Assembly: GCF_030160075.1 (NCBI RefSeq)
Contig: NZ_BSNQ01000003.1
Location: 2,263,152-2,327,151, forward strand
From: Dyella lipolytica
GTDB lineage: Bacteria; Pseudomonadota; Gammaproteobacteria; Xanthomonadales; Rhodanobacteraceae
DNA length: 64,000 bases
Reading direction: 5' to 3'
Shown: positions 8,991 to 20,607 of the stretch, piece by piece
Layout of the letters: every line of letters starts with the position of its first letter
Numbering within the stretch: position 1 is the first letter of the stretch
Notes under the pieces: generated by a model
The model's input: only the letters and a program-made list of their open reading frames with translations
Told to the model about the DNA's origin: nothing
The model's database searches: none
Program-made: the position numbers and the translations under genes

Positions 8991-9019
8991 AAGAGGCGCG
9001 AGATACGCCTCTCTTTATT
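8991..9019. terminator. Bidirectional terminator between apaH and secA
   Basis: AGAGGCG (8992-8998) and CGCCTCT (9006-9012) pair around a 7-base loop. T-rich sequence follows on the plus strand (CTTTATTT), and CGCTTTTTTG follows on the minus strand. It can therefore terminate both convergent genes. Confidence 0.8.
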
Positions 9020-9024
9020 TGGCT

Positions 9025-11745
<2,721 letters not shown>

Positions 11746-11799
11746 CGATCTTCCGGATCTGGAAACAGGGGACGCCCGCTGGAACAGGTCCGGCGGACA

Positions 11800-11825
11800 A
11801 AGGAGCGATGATACTAGGGTCCGCC
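11800..11825 (-). repeat. Inverted repeat in the secA leader
   Basis: GGCGGAC (11800-11806) and GTCCGCC (11819-11825) form perfect 7-bp arms 55-80 bases upstream of secA. On the minus strand the spacer contains TAGTAT, a plausible -10 hexamer, so the repeat could be an operator over the promoter or a leader hairpin. No function is established. Confidence 0.4.
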
Positions 11826-11932
11826 AGGTATCCCAAACGCTCGGAACCGGCGGTACACCCGGTTACACCGGACGTTCTGGTTTAGGGGTGGCGGTAGGGC
11901 GACACGCTTTCAAGGGCGCCGCCAGGACGCGC

Positions 11933-12865
11933 TCAGCGATGGTTCTTCACATACGCCAGCGGATTGACGACGCGGCCGTTGTACCAAACCTCGAAATGCA
12001 CATGAGGGCCGGTGGAGCGGCCGGTGGAGCCGGCCTCGGCGATCTCGTCGCCCACCCGCACATGTTCGCCCGGATGCACCAGCAACTTGCTGTTGTGGGC
12101 GTAACGCGTCATGTAGCCATTGCCATGGTCGATCTCGACCACATTGCCATAGCCACTGCGAACTCCGGCATAGGTCACCATGCCCTCGGCGACGGTGTGG
12201 ACCTCGCTGCCGAATGGCACCGCAATATCCAGGCCGGTGTGGCGGGCAGAACGACCATCGAACGGGTCAGCGCGTACACCAAAATAAGAAGAGATATAAC
12301 CATCCGCCGGCATCCCGGTCGGCTTGAGATCCGAATCGATGCGCGCATTGAGCAGCAGGCTCTGCATGGCGCTTAATTGGGCTTGTTGCGTATCGAATTG
12401 GCTCGCCAGCTGGTCGATGCTGATATCTAGCGTTTGCGGCAAGGCAAACGCGCTGCTGCCGGTAGTGACTTCAACACCGCCAACCGGCGGGGGCTGGTCG
12501 AAATTGAATTCGCCGTTGTCGAGCTTGCCGACCTGGGCCAACCGCTCGCCGAGTGCGTTCAGGCGCGTCGCTTGGGCCTGCAGCTGACCGAGCTTGGCGG
12601 CCAGCGCGTCGAGCTGTCGATGGGCGTCTTCGCGCAGGTCTCCAAGCTGTTTGTCCTGCTGCTTGACCTGTTGATGCAAGGTATTGATTTCGGCAAGCGC
12701 GCGATCGCGTGGACTGGCTACAGCCAGGGCCACGCCGGCGCCGACGCTGGCGAAGGCGAGCACCACAGCAGCGCCTATACCCAAGACACGCCAGCGAAGT
12801 CGCTGGTTGGCGAGGTCCAATGTTCTCGGCACCTTCCCTGCACGTGAGACGAGTATGATTTGCAT
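11933..12865 (-). CDS. M23 family zinc metallopeptidase (MepM/NlpD-like murein endopeptidase)
   Basis: Probable periplasmic, membrane-anchored peptidoglycan hydrolase. The 310-residue protein has one N-terminal transmembrane segment (about residues 28-50) and a coiled coil rich in Q, L and A (about 55-110). Its C-terminal LytM/M23 domain carries zinc and catalytic residues in RSARHTGLDIAVPFG, GYMTRYAHNSKL and STGRSTGPHVHFEVW. The start MQIILVSRAGKVPRTLDL at 12865 is preferred to longer frames because it immediately precedes the membrane segment. Similar genes lie next to secA in Xanthomonas and Pseudomonas. Whether it is an active enzyme or an amidase activator is not decided by sequence, but the HxH pair is intact. 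Confidence 0.9.
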   Translation of the reverse strand: MQIILVSRAGKVPRTLDLANQRLRWRVLGIGAAVVLAFASVGAGVALAVASPRDRALAEINTLHQQVKQQDKQLGDLREDAHRQLDALAAKLGQLQAQATRLNALGERLAQVGKLDNGEFNFDQPPPVGGVEVTTGSSAFALPQTLDISIDQLASQFDTQQAQLSAMQSLLLNARIDSDLKPTGMPADGYISSYFGVRADPFDGRSARHTGLDIAVPFGSEVHTVAEGMVTYAGVRSGYGNVVEIDHGNGYMTRYAHNSKLLVHPGEHVRVGDEIAEAGSTGRSTGPHVHFEVWYNGRVVNPLAYVKNHR

Positions 12866-12894
12866 GTCGTTACCAATTCGAAGTTTTTTTACTG

Positions 12895-13377
12895 ATGCAG
12901 CGCGACGTACCCGCCGCCCCAAACCGCACCGGCCATGGACTGCAATCCCTTGCCGATATCGGTCCTGTAGCTGCACTGGCCAAAAAAGCCGCCAAGCTCG
13001 AAGCCTTGGACCGCACACTGCGTCAGATGTTGCCGCCGCTCCTGCGTGAGCAGGTGAGATTCGCAAATTTTCGCGACGACCGCCTTGTTTTCCTGGCTTC
13101 CTCGCCGGCCTGGGCATCGCGGCTGCGCCTGCAACAGGCGCAAATCCTCGCTGCCGCACGCGCCATTGGCGCGAATGCCGGCTCAGTTACCGTGAAAGTG
13201 GCCCCCCTTCCTCCGCCTGATCCCCAGCCGGAGCAATCTAAACCGCTTTCCGCCACGGCCGCGCTTCACCTGAAGGCTGCCGCGAATTCGATCCAAGACC
13301 CCGAATTGCGGGCGCTGTTCCTAGAACTGGCGTCCGTCGCCGAAACCGCTGATTCCAAGCCTCAAAGGACGCCCTGA
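12895..13377 (+). CDS. DciA-like (DUF721) protein
   Basis: DciA is the ancestral bacterial helicase-loading factor that works with DnaB at replication initiation in bacteria lacking DnaC. The 160-residue product matches the DUF721 layout: an N-terminal helical region (LAKKAAKLEALDRTLRQMLP), then a KH-like fold with VRFANFRDDRLVFLASSPAWASRLRL, which contains the family's typical SPAWA-type turn. The C-terminus is proline-rich, then helical. It diverges from the M23 peptidase with only 29 bases between starts and has no clear Shine-Dalgarno. Family call is good; the role is by analogy. Confidence 0.82.
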   Translation: MQRDVPAAPNRTGHGLQSLADIGPVAALAKKAAKLEALDRTLRQMLPPLLREQVRFANFRDDRLVFLASSPAWASRLRLQQAQILAAARAIGANAGSVTVKVAPLPPPDPQPEQSKPLSATAALHLKAAANSIQDPELRALFLELASVAETADSKPQRTP

Positions 13378-13402
13378 GCTGAAGCGTCGTCCCGGATCGA
13401 TA

Positions 13403-13487
13403 GGGCTGACTTCAGCCCACCCCCGGAACAGGTGTCAGATTTATACCACGCAACACCCCACCCAGGTCTTTAGGACCTGTCGTAATA
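13403..13487. other. Two small hairpins after dciA
   Basis: GGGCTGA/TCAGCCC (13403-13418) and CAGGTC/GACCTG (13463-13479) are perfect inverted repeats in the gap after dciA. Neither has a long T tract, so they are weak terminator candidates. The rest of the gap shows nothing further until the lpxC terminator. Confidence 0.45.
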
Positions 13488-13535
13488 GCGTGAACGGGGG
13501 TGTGACGAAAGTGTGATGAAAGTCACAAAAACAAC

Positions 13536-13560
13536 AAGCCGGGCTCGAAAGGCCCGGCTT
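13536..13560 (-). terminator. Terminator downstream of lpxC
   Basis: AAGCCGGGC and GCCCGGCTT form a perfect 9-bp stem around a 7-base loop. On the minus strand the stem is followed by GTTGTTTTTG. It lies 21 bases beyond the lpxC stop and closes the dcw/lpxC transcription unit. Confidence 0.85.
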
Positions 13561-13581
13561 GCTGGGGTGTCACGGATGAAA

Positions 13582-14496
13582 TTAGATCGCTTGGGCGGGA
13601 TGCGCGTAGGAGATCGGGGCGGTGGCCGGATCGTCCTGATAGCTGACCTCTTCCCATGCCGAGGCATCAGCCATCAGTGTGCGAAGCAGCTTGTTGTTCA
13701 ACTCGTGCCCGGACTTGTGCGCGTAGTACGCGCCGATCAGGCTGTGACCGAGCAGATAGAGATCGCCGATGGCATCGAGAATCTTGTGTTTGACGAATTC
13801 GTCTTCGTAACGAAGACCATCTTCGTTGAGCACGCGATAGTCATCGAGCACCACGGCGTTGTCCATCGAGCCGCCGAGCGCGAGATTGTGTTCGCGCAGC
13901 ATTTCGATGTCGCGCATGAAACCGAAGGTGCGCGCGCGGCTCACTTCCTTCACGAACGACGTGGTGGAGAAATCGATCTCGGCGCGCGACGTGCGCTTGG
14001 AGATGATCGGGTGATTGAATTCGATGGAGAAGCCGACTTTAAAGCCTTCAAACGGCTCAAAACTGGCCCATTTATCGCCATCCTGCACTTTCACCGGCTT
14101 CTTGATGCGGATGAAGCGCTTGGCAACCGACTGCTCTTCGATGCCTGCCGATTGCAGCAGGAACACGAAGGGACCAGCGCTGCCGTCCATGATCGGCACT
14201 TCCGGCGCGGAAAGATCCACGTAAGCGTTGTCGATGCCTAGGCCCGCCATCGCCGACAACAAGTGCTCCACCGTTGAAACACGCACATCGCCATTGACCA
14301 GCGTGGTCGACAGACGCGTGTCGCCGACGTGATCCGGACGAGCGTGGATATCCACTGGAGGATTGAGGTCGGTGCGGCGAAAAACGATGCCGGTATTCGG
14401 CGCCGCTGGACGCAACGTCATGTAGACCTTGTCGCCGGTATGCAGACCGACTCCAGTGGCACGGATGATATTTTTAAGCGTACGCTGCTTGATCAT
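13582..14496 (-). CDS. lpxC: UDP-3-O-acyl-N-acetylglucosamine deacetylase LpxC
   Basis: First committed step of lipid A synthesis, zinc-dependent deacetylation in the cytoplasm. The 304-residue protein starts [24 protein letters not shown]. It has the zinc histidine in [12 protein letters not shown] (about residue 79) and the [10 protein letters not shown] block (about residues 238-246), which supplies the other His and Asp ligands. [13 protein letters not shown] residues appear as [12 protein letters not shown]. It follows ftsZ, as in other gammaproteobacteria, but a 477-base gap lies between. Confidence 0.97.
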   Translation of the reverse strand: MIKQRTLKNIIRATGVGLHTGDKVYMTLRPAAPNTGIVFRRTDLNPPVDIHARPDHVGDTRLSTTLVNGDVRVSTVEHLLSAMAGLGIDNAYVDLSAPEVPIMDGSAGPFVFLLQSAGIEEQSVAKRFIRIKKPVKVQDGDKWASFEPFEGFKVGFSIEFNHPIISKRTSRAEIDFSTTSFVKEVSRARTFGFMRDIEMLREHNLALGGSMDNAVVLDDYRVLNEDGLRYEDEFVKHKILDAIGDLYLLGHSLIGAYYAHKSGHELNNKLLRTLMADASAWEEVSYQDDPATAPISYAHPAQAI

Positions 14497-14617
14497 TTAT
14501 TGGGTACCTGTAGGGGCAGCAGCCAATTCGAGCTGGGATGCTAACACAGTCTTAACCTGCGGGAAAACAAACCGTACCGTACAGTCCGGCCAATCCTTCA
14601 TTTTCCTTTCATCACAT

Positions 14618-14636
14618 AATGCGATTCATTCGCATT
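14618..14636. promoter_or_regulatory. Palindrome resembling a Fur box
   Basis: AATGCGA and TCGCATT flank five bases. On the minus strand this reads AATGCGAATGAATCGCATT, close to beta/gammaproteobacterial Fur boxes of the type AATGnnAATnATTnnCATT. It lies about 120 bases upstream of the lpxC start. The match is by eye; no iron-related gene is adjacent. Confidence 0.4.
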
Positions 14637-14682
14637 CCGATGTTGCAAGCACTCCAGATAGATCAAGTACTTGCGATTCGGC

Positions 14683-14702
14683 ACAAAACCCCGCGCCGGG
14701 GA
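14683..14702 (-). terminator. Terminator-like hairpin downstream of ftsZ
   Basis: On the minus strand CCCC and GGGG flank GGCGC and are followed by TTTTG. It lies about 270 bases past the ftsZ stop, so it would end either a long ftsZ 3' UTR or a small RNA. Confidence 0.5.
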
Positions 14703-14973
14703 CGGGAAAGTCCGGCAACGGGATTTTGGACCGGCAGGGCGGCAAATCCTTCCACGCCACACTGTCAATCGTGCGCCATCCTTAGGTCGCACTGCCTCTC
14801 GCATTCAACGCACGAACACGACGTCAGTCGACATCAGTGATGTCCCCTCCTCGCAACCGGCGTCCGGCAGCGGTCAGGTCGCGGACAGGGAGGGTACTCC
14901 TCCTTATCCAGCACAGGGAACACTGACAAGTTAATACGTCGTTAGTTCATGACATTCACATATCTTTACGTAA

Positions 14974-16155
14974 TTAATCTGCCTGCCGGCGCAAGAAAGC
15001 GGGGATATCCAGGTAGTCGAAGCTCGGATCAGCGCTCTTGGCCTGGCCGTCGCCGCCACGCGGATTGCTGGCCACGACTTCCGGCTGGGCGTAATCGACC
15101 ACTTCGTTACCGGTACCGGTACGCAGCACCATCGGGCGCGGGCGCTGACGCATCTCCACCTGCTGGGTCGCAACCGGACGAATCGGCTGACGGGCGGCAA
15201 CGCGATTGAGGCCTGTGGCCACGACCGTGACGCGCACGTCGTCCTGCATCTCCGGGTCGAGCGAGGTGCCGATCACTACCGTGGCGTCTTCGCTGGCGAA
15301 GTCGTGGATGATGCGGCCGATCTCGTCGAACTCGCGCATGGTGAGGTTCGGGCCTGCTGTCACATTGACCAGGATGCCGCATGCGCCGTTGAGATTGACG
15401 TCTTCCAGCAGCGGATTGTTGATCGCCGCTTCGGCCGCAGCCTGTGCACGATCATCGCCACGGGCGGTACCCGAGCCCATCATCGACAGACCCATCTCGC
15501 TCATCACCGTACGCACGTCGGCGAAGTCGACGTTGATCAGACCGGGACTGGTGATGAGATCAGCGATGCCCTGCACCGCGCCCTGCAGCACGTCGTTGGC
15601 GGCCTTGAACGCATTGAGCAAGGTCACCTCACGACCCAGTACCGACAACAACTTTTCGTTCGGTACCGTAATCAGCGAGTCAACGTGCTGCGACAGGTCT
15701 TCGATGCCCTTCAGGGCGACCTGCATGCGACGACGACCTTCGAACGGGAACGGTTTAGTCACCACCGCCACCGTAAGAATGCCCTTCTCTTTCGCCAGCT
15801 GAGCGACCACCGGTGCCGCGCCCGTGCCGGTACCGCCGCCCATGCCGCACGTGATGAACACCATGTCGGCACCATCGAGCATTTCCTCGATGCGTTCGCG
15901 ATCTTCCAGTGCGGCCTGACGGCCCACTTCAGGATTGGCGCCCGCGCCCAGGCCCTTGGTGACATTGGCGCCCAGCTGCAGGTGGATACGACCACCGCAA
16001 CCTTTCATGGCCTGCGCGTCTGTGTTGGCGACGACAAAATCGACGCCTTCGATGTTGGCGTTGAGCATATGTGCCACAGCGTTACCGCCGCCGCCGCCCA
16101 CGCCAATGACTTTGATCACCGCATTCGGTGCGAGTTTTTCGACCAGTTCAAACAT
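14974..16155 (-). CDS. ftsZ: Cell division GTPase FtsZ
   Basis: Tubulin homologue that forms the Z ring. The 393-residue protein has VIGVGGGGGNAVAHML, the GTP-binding tubulin signature GGGTGTGAAPVVA (about residue 105), the T7-loop region NVDFADVRTVM, and a conserved C-terminal peptide DYLDIPAFLRRQ that binds FtsA and ZipA. The start at 16155 is fixed by a strong GGAGG seven bases upstream and by the standard MFELVEK beginning. It is last in the dcw series, 114 bases after ftsA, a gap often holding an extra ftsZ promoter. Confidence 0.98.
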   Translation of the reverse strand: MFELVEKLAPNAVIKVIGVGGGGGNAVAHMLNANIEGVDFVVANTDAQAMKGCGGRIHLQLGANVTKGLGAGANPEVGRQAALEDRERIEEMLDGADMVFITCGMGGGTGTGAAPVVAQLAKEKGILTVAVVTKPFPFEGRRRMQVALKGIEDLSQHVDSLITVPNEKLLSVLGREVTLLNAFKAANDVLQGAVQGIADLITSPGLINVDFADVRTVMSEMGLSMMGSGTARGDDRAQAAAEAAINNPLLEDVNLNGACGILVNVTAGPNLTMREFDEIGRIIHDFASEDATVVIGTSLDPEMQDDVRVTVVATGLNRVAARQPIRPVATQQVEMRQRPRPMVLRTGTGNEVVDYAQPEVVASNPRGGDGQAKSADPSFDYLDIPAFLRRQAD

Positions 16156-16269
16156 TTCCCGTCCTCCGTAAAGCTTTCGTTGTCGTTGTAACCGCGGTAC
16201 GACTCCTGTCATGCCGAGGTGGTGAGCGAACCTCCATTCGCCCGGGCTGCGCCTCCTGCGCCGCCAAAC

Positions 16270-17502
16270 TTAAAAATTCTTGGTGATCCAGCCGCGCAAC
16301 TTGTCGACCAAACCACCTACGCTGCCGCCCGTTGTGCCGCTCATGCGCATGCCGCCGGAACGCGAGCCATGCAGTAACAAGCCGACACCCGTGGAATGCA
16401 ATGGACTGGCGATCACTTCGCCGAGCCCGTTGACGTGCTGCGGCACGCCGATGCGCACCATCTTGTGGAAGATCTCTTCGGCCAGTTCCAGCGCACCTTC
16501 CATGCGGGAGGCGCCGCCGGTCAGCACCACGCCGGCCGCGACCAGGCTGTCGTAGCCTGAGCGGCGCAGCTCGTCCTGCACCATTTCGAAGATTTCTTCG
16601 TAACGCGCCTGCACGCTTTGAGCGAGCGACTGTCGCGCCAAACGTCGCGGTGGACGATCTCCCACGCTGGGTACTTGGATGGTTTCTTCCGCATGTGCCA
16701 GCTGCGCTAACGCACAGGCGTACTTGATCTTGATTTCTTCGGCATGCGCCGTTGGGGTATGCACACCGTAGGCGATGTCGTTGGTGACCTGATCGCCGCC
16801 CACCGGCAATGACTTGGTGTAGCGGATCGCACCTTGCGTATAGATCGCGATATCGGTGGTACCCGCGCCGATATCGACCAGGCACACGCCCAGCTCGCGC
16901 TCATCGTCGGTCAGCACCGATTTCGCGCTGGCCAAGGCCGACGGCACCAGCTCATCGACGGACAACCCACAGCGCTGGATGCACTTGCTGATGTTCTGCA
17001 CCGCCGCCGCCGCGCCGGTTACCAGATGCACGGAGGCTTCCAGGCGCACGCCGCTCATGCCCACCGGCGAGCGAATGCCGTCCTGACCATCGATACGGTA
17101 TTCCTGCGACTCTTTATATAAGACCTTGCGGTCAGCCGGGATCGCCACGGCGCTGGCCGCTTCGAGCACTTGATCGAGATCGCCCGGCGCCACTTCGCGG
17201 TCGCGGATCGCGGCGGTGCCGTGCGAATTGCGCGTTTCCAAGTGGCTGCCGGAAATCGAGGCATACACCGAGCGAATATCGCAGCCAGCCATCAGCTCGG
17301 CCTCTTCCACCGCACGCTGGATCGAGTGCACGGTGGATTCGATATCCACCACCGAGCCGCGCTTCATGCCGCGTGAGACATGCGAGCCGATGCCGATCAC
17401 TTCGATCGGTTCGCCCGGCTCGTACTCGCCCACGATCGCCACCACTTTCGAGGTGCCGATATCTAGGCCGACGACCAACTGCTTTTCGTTTTTGCCTTTC
17501 AT
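16270..17502 (-). CDS. ftsA: Cell division actin-like protein FtsA
   Basis: Actin-fold ATPase that tethers FtsZ to the inner membrane. The 410-residue protein shows VVGLDIGTSKVVAIVGE, CLVDIGAGTTDIAIY (phosphate 2 motif), VVLTGGASRMEG (adenosine motif) and a C-terminal amphipathic stretch ending LRGWITKNF that fits the membrane-targeting helix. The start at 17502 overlaps the ftsQ stop by four bases (ATGA), which decides it over longer frames. Confidence 0.97.
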   Translation of the reverse strand: MKGKNEKQLVVGLDIGTSKVVAIVGEYEPGEPIEVIGIGSHVSRGMKRGSVVDIESTVHSIQRAVEEAELMAGCDIRSVYASISGSHLETRNSHGTAAIRDREVAPGDLDQVLEAASAVAIPADRKVLYKESQEYRIDGQDGIRSPVGMSGVRLEASVHLVTGAAAAVQNISKCIQRCGLSVDELVPSALASAKSVLTDDERELGVCLVDIGAGTTDIAIYTQGAIRYTKSLPVGGDQVTNDIAYGVHTPTAHAEEIKIKYACALAQLAHAEETIQVPSVGDRPPRRLARQSLAQSVQARYEEIFEMVQDELRRSGYDSLVAAGVVLTGGASRMEGALELAEEIFHKMVRIGVPQHVNGLGEVIASPLHSTGVGLLLHGSRSGGMRMSGTTGGSVGGLVDKLRGWITKNF

Positions 17503-18236
17503 GTGCGGGGCGTGCCTCCGGCGGTGGGGGCGGCCGGCGCTTGCGGCCATTTCACGGCGAAGCCGTTGGTGTAACGAAGATCGGCATACTCAAAGCCCTG
17601 GTCGTGACCGGCGATCACCTGCGGATACACATCGAGGAACCGGCGCAGTCGGCGACCCGCCTGGTTGCGGTCGCCGATCACGATCTGCGCGCCGGAATCC
17701 GTGGCTACGCTCCAGCTGCCGCGGTCGGTCAGCGTGACGCCAGTGATCTTCAGATGCGTACCGGCAAACGCCTTCTGCACGTCGGCAAAGAAGCTCACCA
17801 CTTCAGCAAGGTGATCGTCCGGTCCGCGCAAATCGGGCAGCTTGTTGTAGTCGGCAGCGTCAGGCACGGAAAACACCTTGCCCTCGCCGCTGATCAGCTG
17901 ACTGGTGTTCCAGCGCGCGAACGGTTGCCGTTCGTACACACGTAATAACAAGGTGTCAGGCCAGCGCTTGCTTGCCTCTACCGATTCCACCCACGGCAGC
18001 GCGGCGACGGCGCTTTGCACCGTATCCAGATTCATGGCGAAGAAGCCTTTGCCCAGGCGCGGCTGCACGGCGGCGCGAATCTGCTCCGCATTGACGTGCT
18101 TGAACTCGGCCTGCACCGTCAACTGGGTCACCGGCCAGCGATCGGCGGCAAACCAGCCGCACAGCACGCCGACGATCGGCAAGACCACCAAAGCGATGGC
18201 CAGGCACCAGGCAACGAGGCGGATGCTTCCCCTCAT
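17499..18236 (-). CDS. ftsQ: Cell division protein FtsQ
   Basis: Single-pass inner-membrane protein of the FtsQLB complex. The 245-residue product has a short cytoplasmic N-terminus, one transmembrane segment ([19 protein letters not shown]), a POTRA domain starting [22 protein letters not shown], and the FtsQ domain with [27 protein letters not shown]. It overlaps ddl at its start and ftsA at its end by four bases each. Confidence 0.96.
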   Translation of the reverse strand: MRGSIRLVAWCLAIALVVLPIVGVLCGWFAADRWPVTQLTVQAEFKHVNAEQIRAAVQPRLGKGFFAMNLDTVQSAVAALPWVESVEASKRWPDTLLLRVYERQPFARWNTSQLISGEGKVFSVPDAADYNKLPDLRGPDDHLAEVVSFFADVQKAFAGTHLKITGVTLTDRGSWSVATDSGAQIVIGDRNQAGRRLRRFLDVYPQVIAGHDQGFEYADLRYTNGFAVKWPQAPAAPTAGGTPRT

Positions 18237-19168
18237 GCATCCTCCCTGAAACTGGTTTCGAGCACGCGCCAGCACAGCGCCTGGTAGTCGATACCAGCCA
18301 CTGCCGCGGCTTTGGGCACCAGCGAATGCGAGGTCATGCCCGGCGCCGTATTCACTTCGAGCAGCCAGTTGCGACCCTGCCGATCGCGCATCACGTCGAC
18401 GCGACCCCAGCCGTGGCAGCCCAGTGCATCGAACGCCTCCAGCGCCAGCGCACGCACGACAGACTCTGCCTCGCCTTCAAGGCCTGGACAGATGTAACGC
18501 GTGTCCTCGGCGATGTACTTGGCGTTGTAGTCGTAGAACGCACCCTTGGGCACGATGTGGATGCTGGGCAGCACCTGTCGGCCGAGAATGCCGACCGTGA
18601 GTTCGTCACCCTCGATCAGCGTTTCCATCAACAGATCACCCGGGTATTTTTCGGCCAGCGTCACAGCGGCATCGAGATCCTTCTCTTCGAAGACGCGGGT
18701 GATGCCGACACTGGAGCCTTCGCAAGCCGGCTTCACAATCAGCGGAAAACCGATCTCCTTCGCCGCCGCGTGCACGTCGGCGCCGCGCGGAAGCGCGACG
18801 AACTTCGGTGTCGGCAGACCCAGCGATTGCCATACGCGCTTGGAGCGCGTCTTGTCCATCGACAACGCAGAGCCCAGCACGCCCGAACCGGTGTACGGCA
18901 CATTCAGCGACTCCAACGCACCTTGCAGCACTCCGTCTTCGCCACCGCCATGCTGACCGTGCAGGATGTTGAAGACGCGCGCGAAATGCCCGGCGCGCAG
19001 CGCGTCCAGCAACGCCGGAATGCCGTCGATCGCATGCGCGTCGACACCCTGCGCTTTCAGCGCAGCCAGTACGTTGCGGCCGGAATCAAGCGATACCTCG
19101 CGCTCGGCCGAGCTTCCGCCCATCACTACGGCGACACGACCAAACTGGGCGGGGTCCTGAATCTTCAT
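18233..19168 (-). CDS. ddl: D-alanine--D-alanine ligase Ddl
   Basis: ATP-grasp ligase making the D-Ala-D-Ala used by MurF. The 311-residue protein has [17 protein letters not shown], the ATP-grasp lysines around [28 protein letters not shown], and [18 protein letters not shown], which carries metal and substrate ligands. The ATG at 19168 overlaps the murC stop as TGATG; a GTG one codon earlier is the alternative. It is of the DdlB type found in dcw clusters. Confidence 0.96.
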   Translation of the reverse strand: MKIQDPAQFGRVAVVMGGSSAEREVSLDSGRNVLAALKAQGVDAHAIDGIPALLDALRAGHFARVFNILHGQHGGGEDGVLQGALESLNVPYTGSGVLGSALSMDKTRSKRVWQSLGLPTPKFVALPRGADVHAAAKEIGFPLIVKPACEGSSVGITRVFEEKDLDAAVTLAEKYPGDLLMETLIEGDELTVGILGRQVLPSIHIVPKGAFYDYNAKYIAEDTRYICPGLEGEAESVVRALALEAFDALGCHGWGRVDVMRDRQGRNWLLEVNTAPGMTSHSLVPKAAAVAGIDYQALCWRVLETSFREDA

Positions 19169-20607
19169 CACTCGCTCGTCCTCAAATGACCGGCATGCGC
19201 CAGCTCCACGGCTGCCGTGCCGATGTCGCCGGCACCGAGCAGCAGCAGCAGATCGCCGTCGCGCAACAGCGCCGGCAGGGTGTCTTTCAATTCGCGGGGA
19301 TGCGCGATCAGTACCGGATCGACCTTGCCGCGCGCGCGCACCGCGCGCGCCAGGGCGCGACCGTCCGCACCGGCGATCGGCGCTTCGCCGGCCGGGTAGA
19401 CCTCGGTCAGCACCAGCACATCGGCTTCGGCCAACACATTCGCGAAGTCGTCGAGCAAGTCGCGCGTACGGCTATAGCGATGCGGCTGGAAGCCCACGAC
19501 CAGGCGACGCTCCGGCCAACCGCCGCGCGCTGCCGCAAACACTGCCGCGAGTTCGCGCGGGTGATGACCGTAGTCATCAATCAGCATCACTTTGCCGTCG
19601 TCCAGTGCGATATCGCCGCGGCGATGGAAACGGCGGCCCACACCTTCGAAATGAGCCAGCGCGTGCGCAATCGATGCTGCTTCCACGCCCAGCTGCCAGC
19701 CGATCGATGCCGCCGCCAGCGCATTGAGCACGTTGTGTCGCCCGGGCAAGTTGAGCACGACCGGAATCGCCTTCGTAACACCGGGCAACAACAGATCGAA
19801 GTGCATTTCGAAACCGCGTTGCACTACATTCGTGGCGCGCACATCCGCGTTCTCAGTGTCGATACCGTAAGTCATCACGCGGCGCGCGGTGATCTTGGCC
19901 AGCTCCGCCACTTCCGGATCGTCCACGCACAGCACGGCCAGGCCGTAGAACGGCAAGCGATGCAGAAAATCGCTGAAGGCCTTGCGCACCAGCGCGAAGT
20001 CGCCCTGGTAGTTTTCTAGGTGATCCGCATCGATATTCGTCACCACCGCGATAACCGGCGACAACAGCAAGAACGAACCATCCGACTCGTCCGCCTCGGC
20101 CACGAGATATTGCCCCGTGCCCAAGCGCGCATTCGCACCGGCCGCGTTGAGCTGGCCGCCGATCACAAACGTGGGATCGTAATTCGCCTCCGCCAGCACA
20201 CTGGCAGCCAGGCTGGTGGTGGTGGTTTTGCCGTGCGTGCCGGCGATGGCGATGCCGCGGCGGAAGCGCATCAGCTCGCCGAGCATTTCCGCGCGCGGGA
20301 TCACGGGAATGCGCGCTTCGCGGGCGGCGACCAGTTCCGGGTTGTCTTGTTTGATCGCGCTCGACGTGACCACGACATCGGCGTCACCGATGTGCGCGGC
20401 GAGATGACCGATACGCACATCGATGCCAAGCTGACGCAACCGCTGTGCCGTTGGCGACTCGCTGCGATCCGAACCGGATACCGCGTAACCGAGGTTATGC
20501 AGCACTTCGGCAATACCGCTCATGCCGACACCGCCGATGCCGATGAAGTGCACACGGCGGAAGGTGCTCATCAAATCTTCGTGTGCGAGCAGTCGACGTG
20601 GCGTCAT
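19168..20607 (-). CDS. murC: UDP-N-acetylmuramate--L-alanine ligase MurC
   Basis: Adds L-Ala to UDP-MurNAc in the cytoplasm. The 479-residue Mur ligase has [19 protein letters not shown] (UDP-binding Rossmann motif), the P-loop [14 protein letters not shown] (about residue 125), the ADESDGSF block, [15 protein letters not shown], and [12 protein letters not shown]. Two starts are possible. The one at 20607 overlaps the murG stop by four bases and gives [13 protein letters not shown] before the conserved domain; the other, at 20571, gives [10 protein letters not shown] favour the overlapping start. Confidence 0.96.
   Translation of the reverse strand: MTPRRLLAHEDLMSTFRRVHFIGIGGVGMSGIAEVLHNLGYAVSGSDRSESPTAQRLRQLGIDVRIGHLAAHIGDADVVVTSSAIKQDNPELVAAREARIPVIPRAEMLGELMRFRRGIAIAGTHGKTTTTSLAASVLAEANYDPTFVIGGQLNAAGANARLGTGQYLVAEADESDGSFLLLSPVIAVVTNIDADHLENYQGDFALVRKAFSDFLHRLPFYGLAVLCVDDPEVAELAKITARRVMTYGIDTENADVRATNVVQRGFEMHFDLLLPGVTKAIPVVLNLPGRHNVLNALAAASIGWQLGVEAASIAHALAHFEGVGRRFHRRGDIALDDGKVMLIDDYGHHPRELAAVFAAARGGWPERRLVVGFQPHRYSRTRDLLDDFANVLAEADVLVLTEVYPAGEAPIAGADGRALARAVRARGKVDPVLIAHPRELKDTLPALLRDGDLLLLLGAGDIGTAAVELAHAGHLRTSE

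Larger units (their letters stand above)
14497..14973. other. Gap between ftsZ and lpxC with terminator and palindrome, no gene
   Basis: No convincing coding frame is present; the longest minus-strand frames (about 68 codons) have no family features or good ribosome site. The gap contains a Fur-box-like palindrome (14618-14636), a minus-strand terminator-like hairpin (14683-14702) and a short GGAGG/CCTCC hairpin near 14890-14905. It is therefore probably the ftsZ 3' end plus an independent lpxC promoter region, or it encodes a small RNA. Confidence 0.55.

Noticed and set aside
14598..14804. 68-codon minus-strand frame between ftsZ and lpxC
   Set aside because: No Shine-Dalgarno, no family feature, and it spans the terminator-like hairpin and the palindrome.
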